From Desulfurivibrio sp. (GTDB lineage Bacteria > Desulfobacterota > Desulfobulbia > Desulfobulbales > SURF-16): a DNA stretch of 64,000 nt. The stretch lies in contig QZKJ01000014.1 in the NCBI GenBank assembly GCA_003605035.1, positions 1 through 64,000 on the forward strand, in the 5' to 3' direction. The position numbers and the translations under genes were made by a program. The notes under the pieces are model-generated. The model was not told the DNA's origin and did not search any database. It saw only the letters and a program-made list of their open reading frames with translations. Of the stretch, positions 57,977-64,000 are shown one piece after another (within the stretch, counting starts at the first letter, position 1; each line of letters begins with the position of its first letter).

Positions 57977-59950
57977 ATGTTCCGTTCGCTCAAACTGACC
58001 CTGCTGCTCTCCCACACCGGCCTCATTCTGCTCACCAATCTCCTGCTGGCCAATGTTTCCTACTTTTATCTGATCAACACCCTGGAAAACAACCAGAAAC
58101 AGCATCTGGCCTTCATTACCCGGCATGCGGTGCAAAGCGTCAACGGCTATCTCAAAAACAAGGCAGACCTGCTGGAACGGATTGCCGACGGTCCGGAGGT
58201 GATCAATTACGCCATCAACTTCCGGGAGGCGGCCCTTGCCTCCTACCTGGCCGGATATCACAGCAGTTTTCCCAATCTCAGCTTCATCAACCAGCAAGGC
58301 ATCGAAGAACTGCGGGTAACCGACGGCGAGATTGCCCAGAATGTGGCTGATTACCATGACAGCCCTTTTTTCAGCAAATGCCTGGCCCATCCGAACCAGG
58401 TGCTCATCCTGCCGCAGGAACCGGCGCTGCAGGCCAGGGAGCCGATGCTGCAGCTGGCCATTGCCAAGCATCAATATTTTGAGGACCGCTTTGCCGGGCT
58501 GCTGCTGGCCACCCTGCCCTACCAGAAAATTGCCGCAAGCCTGACTGATATCAGATTCAGCGCCGCAGGCTATCTGCTGCTAAGCGACGGCAACGATACC
58601 ATCATCACCATTACCTACCCAAGCTCCCGGCCCCAGGCGGAGCCGATAAAAATCAGCCGCAGCCAGGATGAAGAGGGGCTGCCCGCCTTTCTCAGCGCCA
58701 AAGACCCGCAGCGTATCCCATCCTTTCAACGCACCACCGTGCGAGGCATTGATTCCCTGGTCGCCGCCGCCTTCATGCCCGAGCTGCAGTGGACGGTCAT
58801 GACCGTGCTGCCCCATGCCGAATTCATGCAGCAGGTGAAAAAGCTGCGGATCAGCTTTATTATCCTGTTCGTCGTCTTCTTCGTGCTGGCCGGCATTCTC
58901 TCCTATCTCCTGGCCAACGGCATCACCAGGCCGCTCGCCCGGCTCACCCGGGCGGCCAAGGCCATTGCCCAGGGAAATCTCAATGAAATCATCGCCAGCA
59001 ATTCACAAGACGAGATCGGCAAACTGATCGGCTCCTTCAACACCATGACCAGGAATCTGCAGGAGACCACCATTTCCCGGGATTACTTCAACACCATTCT
59101 CAGCTCCATGCAGGAGAGCCTGATTGTCCTCGGCCGGGACGGCAGGATCGAGAGCATCAACAACTCCACCATTGTCATGCTCGGTTACGAGAAACAGGAG
59201 CTGACCGGCAAACCGCTGGAATTCATCCTGAAAAAAGACAAGGCCGTGGCAAACTGCCCTTTCAGCAACCTGGATGAAGGAGAGATCCTCAGGGAATGCG
59301 AACTGATCTATCTGACCAAGTGGGGCCGGGAGATCCCGGTCCACTTCAGCGCTTCGCCCATGAAGAACAGCCATGGCGAGATTTACGGCATTGTCTGCCT
59401 GGCCATTAATATCTCCAGACGCAAAAAAATGGAAACGGCCCTGCGGCAGAGCGAGGCCAAACTGCGGGAGATCGCCATCACCGATGAGCTGACCTCTTTG
59501 CTCAACCGGCGCGGCTTCATGACCATGGCCGCCAAACAGCTGCAGATGGCCAGACGCCAGGAAGGCCATGTCTTCCTGCTGTATGCCGACGTGGACAATC
59601 TGAAATGGGTCAATGACCACCTGGGCCACCATGCCGGCGATCAGGTGCTGACCGAGACGGCGGACCTGCTGCGCGCCACCTTCAGGGACTCGGATACCAT
59701 CGCCCGGCTGGGCGGCGATGAATTTGCCGTGCTGCTCATTGATCCGGCCGACGAAAAATCCCTCATCAGCCGTCTGGAGCTGAACCTGCAGGCCAGAAAC
59801 AGCCAGGAGCAGCGCAGCTACGAGCTGTCGCTCAGCATCGGCGTGGTCCGCTATGATCCGGAACATCCCAGTTCCATTGAAGAGCTGATGAACCGGGCGG
59901 ACAACCTGATGTACGAATGCAAGCTGCAGAAAAAGCAGAGGCGGCGCTGA
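57977..59950 (+). CDS. membrane diguanylate cyclase (Cache-like sensor, HAMP, PAS, GGDEF)
   Basis: ANGITRPLARLTRAAKAIAQGNLNEII (HAMP); ARLGGDEFAVLLID. Confidence 0.94.
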   Translation: MFRSLKLTLLLSHTGLILLTNLLLANVSYFYLINTLENNQKQHLAFITRHAVQSVNGYLKNKADLLERIADGPEVINYAINFREAALASYLAGYHSSFPNLSFINQQGIEELRVTDGEIAQNVADYHDSPFFSKCLAHPNQVLILPQEPALQAREPMLQLAIAKHQYFEDRFAGLLLATLPYQKIAASLTDIRFSAAGYLLLSDGNDTIITITYPSSRPQAEPIKISRSQDEEGLPAFLSAKDPQRIPSFQRTTVRGIDSLVAAAFMPELQWTVMTVLPHAEFMQQVKKLRISFIILFVVFFVLAGILSYLLANGITRPLARLTRAAKAIAQGNLNEIIASNSQDEIGKLIGSFNTMTRNLQETTISRDYFNTILSSMQESLIVLGRDGRIESINNSTIVMLGYEKQELTGKPLEFILKKDKAVANCPFSNLDEGEILRECELIYLTKWGREIPVHFSASPMKNSHGEIYGIVCLAINISRRKKMETALRQSEAKLREIAITDELTSLLNRRGFMTMAAKQLQMARRQEGHVFLLYADVDNLKWVNDHLGHHAGDQVLTETADLLRATFRDSDTIARLGGDEFAVLLIDPADEKSLISRLELNLQARNSQEQRSYELSLSIGVVRYDPEHPSSIEELMNRADNLMYECKLQKKQRRR

Positions 59951-59970
59951 CCGGCTGACGCCGCGACCCG

Positions 59971-62900
59971 TTACAGCTGATGGATCTGGATATGCGCCTG
60001 GCCCGCCAGTTGCCGGGCATCCTCCACCACCTGCCGGTGGTGGGTAAAGAGAATCACCTGGGTTTTTTCCGCCAGGCCGGCCAGCACCCTGATGGTGGCC
60101 TGCACCCGCTCGTCATCAAAGTTGATGAGAATGTCATCCACGATAAAGGGCATGGTTTCCCCGCGCTTAAGCCGCCATTCCAGGGTGGCCAGCCGCAGGG
60201 CCAGGTAGAGCTGATCACGGGTGCCGGAACTCATCCCCTGCACATACACACCCCGGGCCTCGTCAGGTCGCAGGCCGGCCAGCACCGGATGACCGTTGTC
60301 CGCCACATCGGTGCGCAGGCCGGCAAAGGAGCCCATGGTCAATTCCCGGAAATAGGCTGAGGCCAGCTTGAGAATCGGGTCCTGATGCTGCTGCCGGTAG
60401 CGTTCGATTTCCCGCTCCAGCACCTTGGCCGCCAGCCGCACCCGCACATAGCGCTCAGCCAGCCGCCGCATCCTGGCCAGCACCTGCTCGGCTTTTTCCT
60501 CTGCCTCGGCGGCCAGCGGGCTGCCGTCCATTTTCGCCAGTTCGTTCTTTTCCCGGCCGATTACCTCAAAGAGTTCATCAATCTGCGGACTCAGCTCTTC
60601 GTTGATCTCTCTTGCCAGGACATCGATCTCTCCCTGCAGGTCTGTTGAGTGGAGACCCCGGGTCTCCCGGCTGATTTCCTCCAGGGACAGGCCCTCGGCA
60701 ATTTCAGCCAAGGTCGCCTCGACCTCAACGAGCATCTTCTTGATTTCCCGGCATTCAGCAGACCTGGCAATCGCCCTGTCCAGCTCCTCGCTGTCGGCAC
60801 AGCCGGCCAGCCGCAGAAACTCATCCAGCTGGCCATGCAGGCTCTGCAAGGTTTCCTCGCCATAACGGATCTCCGCCGCCAGATTTTCCATGTCCTCGCC
60901 ATATTTGGCCAGCAGGGTCCTGTCCTCATTCGCCTTACCCAGCATATCCTGCAGCCTGGTCACCGCCTCTTCCAGCGGCGCCCTGGCCAGTTCCGGGGCG
61001 ACCAGCTGCAGGAGATTTCTCACCTCCTGCTCATATTGCCCGGCATCCCGGTCAATACCGTCAATGCGCTTGCGGTATCCTTCGGCCTCCTTCAGCTTGG
61101 CCAGGCAGTTCTGCAGATCATCGAGCATCGCATTGACATCAGCCGGCTCCACCCTGCCGCCTGCCGCAGCCAGCCCCTGCAGGGCGTCCTGCCATCTGCC
61201 CTGCCACTCCAGCAAGGCCGCGTCCGCCGACTGCAGATCCAGGACGGCAGCGGCCAGGCCCGCCAGCAGCTCCTGCCTTTTCTCGGTAAGCCTGGCCCGA
61301 CTGAGCTGACTTTTCTCGTTTTCCTCCGCTACTCTTTCCCCGCAAAGAATGACCGGCTCCAGTTCGTCAGAGGAGAAATCCCGGCCCTCGCCCAAGCCCT
61401 GCAGCTCCCTGAGCAGACCCTCTCGCAACCTCAGCCGCAGCCCTTTTTTTTCGTCAAGCTCCTGTTGTTTTTTGCCGATCTCCTTTACCCTGGCCCGAAT
61501 GGCTGAAAATTCATGGAGCCAGGCTGCCATTTCCGCAGGAGAAAGGGGCTCGATGCCGCTTTGCCGCCAAACCTCCTGCCAGGCAACGGCAAAGTCCTGC
61601 CCCTGCCCGGCAAGTTCCTGCCGGCGGCAACAGATTTCCTGTCTTGCCGCCTCCAGAGCTTCCAGGCGGGCTCTACTGGCGGCAAAACCGGCTGCCCGGT
61701 CCGCCTCCCGGCGCAACCGGTCGGCCAGCCTGTCGGAATCGGACACCTGTTTTTCATAGGCATCCGGCAACGGGAGCGACGGGTCATACTCGCGGCTTTG
61801 CCGGTCAACATCCTCGCCGGCAAGCCACTGCCGGCGCAGCAGACGCCAGCCTTTGTCCCGCTTGCCGCGGACCTGGGCAAGTTCCTCTTCGGTGGGGACT
61901 TCTCCTCCGTATTCAATCCTTTTTTTTTCGGCAAGCGCCTGTTGCCATTCCCTTTCCGCGTCCCGCTCATCTCTGGCCAGCTGACGCCTGCTCTCCTCCA
62001 GTTGCTGATAACGACCGGCAAAGTCCTTGACCGTTTCCGGCAGGGGCAAGGGCAGATCAACAACCCGGGACAGCTCACCCGACCAGCGGCCCAGCCGGGC
62101 GAGATCAGCCGCGTTCTCCCTGGCATCACCTGCGATCTCGCGGATTTTTGCCCTTATCTCCCCATCGATGGCGCCGGCTTTTCTAGCCAGCTTCACCGTT
62201 TGCCCCAACCCACCCATCTCCCTGGCCTCCGGCAACCGGGCCAGGGCCTTGGCAACAGCCTCGAGCTGCCGTTCCGCCTCTGCGGCCTGTTTTTTTGCCT
62301 GGCTCACCTGCAGCTCCAGGGTATGGTGACTGTTGATCAGATCCTGGATTGTTTTTTTCCTGAGCAGCACCGGCCGCAGGCTCTCCACCTCGGTCAGCGG
62401 CAGATCCGGCCGGATGGGCTTGAGCAGCTCCGCCGCCTCCATGCGCTCGCTGGTCCGCATTCCTTCAAGTCTTGCGCGGTCCCGCGTCCCTTTGCGGTAT
62501 TCACCCAGTCGCTGGTGCAGATCAGCTATGGCCCCGCTGTGCTCAACCAGGAGCTGATTGACCGCTATGCCTTGCTTCCGGGTGACGAGCAGGCCCAGAC
62601 TGGTGCGGGCCTTCTGCAGCTGCAGCCCGGTTGCCCGGAGCTGCTGCTCTACCTCCCGCTTCTTGTCGGCCAGATCCAGGGGCAACATCCTTACCTCACC
62701 CAGTTCCTGCAGCTGCTGCAGCAGCTTGGCCCGCCTGGCGAGAAAAGGAATGGCCCGTTTCAGCCGCTCAAGATGATGCCGCTGCCGCTCCCTGGACTCG
62801 CGCAGCTGCTGCAGCCGCTGCCGTTCCTGCTCGGCGCGGACGAGCTGATTGCGGTGCTCCTGCCACTGCCGGCTGGAAAGGCTGACCTGCCTGACCGTGC

Positions 62901-63480
62901 GCTGCAGATCCCGGTGTTCGGCAATAGCCATATTGATCAGTTGTTTTGAGCCCCGCGCCTTGAACAGTTCATCCGCCTCGGCCTCCAGGGAGCCGAGGAT
63001 GGCCCGCAGGGAGGAGATGCCGGCGCCGGCGGCAAAAAGGGCCTGCCCCACCTCGCCCTTCTGGGCCAGGATATCCTCGCCGCCCTGCACCAGCACGCCA
63101 TGATCAATGCCGTACAGGGAATCAAACAGCCCCTGGTCAATGCCGGGCAGAAAGGCGGACAGGGCGCCATCGTCTACGGGATTACCATGGCTGTCAAGCA
63201 TATCCGCCTTGCGGCGCTTGCGGCGCTGAAAGCAGATCTGCCGGCCGTCATCCGCCTGCAGGCAGCCCGCCACCAGCAGATTCTCGTTGGCATGCTGGAA
63301 ACTGTCCGCGGTCCGTTCCGGAAAGCCGTAGAGCAGGGCCTTGAGGGCGCGCAGGGAACTGCTTTTGCCCGCCTCGTTGGGGCCATAGATGACATGCAGG
63401 CCAGGCCGGTCGCCGTGAAACTCCAGGATTTTGTCCGTGAAAGGACCGAAGGCCTTCAACTCGAGACGCCTGATCCTCAT
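59971..63480 (-). CDS. SbcC/YhaN-like SMC-type ATPase
   Basis: MRIRRLELKAFGPFTDKILEFHG..HVIYGPNEAGKSSSLRALKALLYGFPERT; long coiled-coil; C-terminal LRPDEARGVYVQGMSSGTRDQLYLALRLATLE...MPFIVDDILINFDDERV. Confidence 0.94.
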   Translation of the reverse strand: MRIRRLELKAFGPFTDKILEFHGDRPGLHVIYGPNEAGKSSSLRALKALLYGFPERTADSFQHANENLLVAGCLQADDGRQICFQRRKRRKADMLDSHGNPVDDGALSAFLPGIDQGLFDSLYGIDHGVLVQGGEDILAQKGEVGQALFAAGAGISSLRAILGSLEAEADELFKARGSKQLINMAIAEHRDLQRTVRQVSLSSRQWQEHRNQLVRAEQERQRLQQLRESRERQRHHLERLKRAIPFLARRAKLLQQLQELGEVRMLPLDLADKKREVEQQLRATGLQLQKARTSLGLLVTRKQGIAVNQLLVEHSGAIADLHQRLGEYRKGTRDRARLEGMRTSERMEAAELLKPIRPDLPLTEVESLRPVLLRKKTIQDLINSHHTLELQVSQAKKQAAEAERQLEAVAKALARLPEAREMGGLGQTVKLARKAGAIDGEIRAKIREIAGDARENAADLARLGRWSGELSRVVDLPLPLPETVKDFAGRYQQLEESRRQLARDERDAEREWQQALAEKKRIEYGGEVPTEEELAQVRGKRDKGWRLLRRQWLAGEDVDRQSREYDPSLPLPDAYEKQVSDSDRLADRLRREADRAAGFAASRARLEALEAARQEICCRRQELAGQGQDFAVAWQEVWRQSGIEPLSPAEMAAWLHEFSAIRARVKEIGKKQQELDEKKGLRLRLREGLLRELQGLGEGRDFSSDELEPVILCGERVAEENEKSQLSRARLTEKRQELLAGLAAAVLDLQSADAALLEWQGRWQDALQGLAAAGGRVEPADVNAMLDDLQNCLAKLKEAEGYRKRIDGIDRDAGQYEQEVRNLLQLVAPELARAPLEEAVTRLQDMLGKANEDRTLLAKYGEDMENLAAEIRYGEETLQSLHGQLDEFLRLAGCADSEELDRAIARSAECREIKKMLVEVEATLAEIAEGLSLEEISRETRGLHSTDLQGEIDVLAREINEELSPQIDELFEVIGREKNELAKMDGSPLAAEAEEKAEQVLARMRRLAERYVRVRLAAKVLEREIERYRQQHQDPILKLASAYFRELTMGSFAGLRTDVADNGHPVLAGLRPDEARGVYVQGMSSGTRDQLYLALRLATLEWRLKRGETMPFIVDDILINFDDERVQATIRVLAGLAEKTQVILFTHHRQVVEDARQLAGQAHIQIHQL

Positions 63481-64000
63481 CCCTGGCCTCCATTCTGCAG
63501 CAGTCTGGCTGCCAGCAGTTCCCTGACCTCGGCCCGCAGGGTCTCCGTCTGGCCGGGGCTGTCGGCCAGCAAAGGTTCGTCACCCTCGAAGAGTTCAGCG
63601 GGCAGCCGGCTTTTAAAGGCCGGCAGCTCCGGCACCAGGGCAAAGAGATCCTCAGCGCCAAGCGGCAGCTCATCGAGAAAGCGGAGCAGCCCGGCCAGGG
63701 CGTTATCCTGGCCGACCAGCTCGGCCAGCTCGGTCCGGCGCCGGGTCTGCAGCAGCACTTTTTCCAGCCATACCTCCCCGCTGGCCGCGGCCACGCCGCG
63801 CAACTCATCAATCAGCCGGGGCCAGCGGTCAATAAGCTCGGCATGCACCGGACAGGCGCCGGCCAGGATCAGCCGCATGGCGAGCGGCCTGCCCTCCCCG
63901 GCCGCCCGGCCGGCCTCAAGGGCCTGGCGCACCTGGCCGAAAACCGCCTCAATCGTCTGGCAGGCGGACAGATCAACCGGACACAGCAGCCAGCGCAGCA
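63477..64000 (-). CDS. C-terminal part of an SbcD/YhaO-like nuclease partner (partial; runs off the right edge)
   Basis: 4-bp overlap with the SbcC/YhaN-like gene; frame is open to the window end (LRWLLCPVDLSACQTIEAVFGQVRQALEAG...); family inferred mainly from linkage. Confidence 0.65.
   Translation of the reverse strand, partial: LRWLLCPVDLSACQTIEAVFGQVRQALEAGRAAGEGRPLAMRLILAGACPVHAELIDRWPRLIDELRGVAAASGEVWLEKVLLQTRRRTELAELVGQDNALAGLLRFLDELPLGAEDLFALVPELPAFKSRLPAELFEGDEPLLADSPGQTETLRAEVRELLAARLLQNGGQG

Overview
This 64-kb window looks like ordinary chromosome from a Gram-negative, probably Desulfobacterota/'Deltaproteobacteria'-type bacterium. It is rich in signal transduction, with several hybrid histidine kinases, response regulators, GGDEF/HD-GYP/PilZ proteins, an MCP and a Ser/Thr kinase. 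Metabolic and transport genes include a MetH/MetF-type fusion, an AmrS-like radical SAM enzyme, an AcuBC-like acetylation cassette, a TRAP transporter, a SulP permease and PstS. I recognised no rRNA, tRNA, CRISPR array, prophage or intact IS element. The main second-look items are: (i) a membrane-anchored bacterial E2/UBC-like protein with a retained putative catalytic Cys (28827-30917, minus); (ii) a ClpA/B-D2-like pseudo-ATPase fused to a TM-less FtsH-like AAA+/M41 protease with altered Walker motifs (33604-36051, minus); (iii) a B12-binding radical SAM protein carrying a trigger-factor/FKBP-like PPIase domain (24593-26950, plus); (iv) a ~240-bp MITE-like family, two copies with matching TIRs and 7-bp target duplications (692-936 and 45296-45531); (v) a decayed RAYT transposase fragment between inverted REP hairpins (248-490); (vi) an apparent mprF relic with a large internal deletion (40160-40499, minus); (vii) a structured csp leader with an early terminator-like hairpin; and (viii) further dispersed and tandem repeats. 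All assignments come from reading the sequence and translations; no database search was run.
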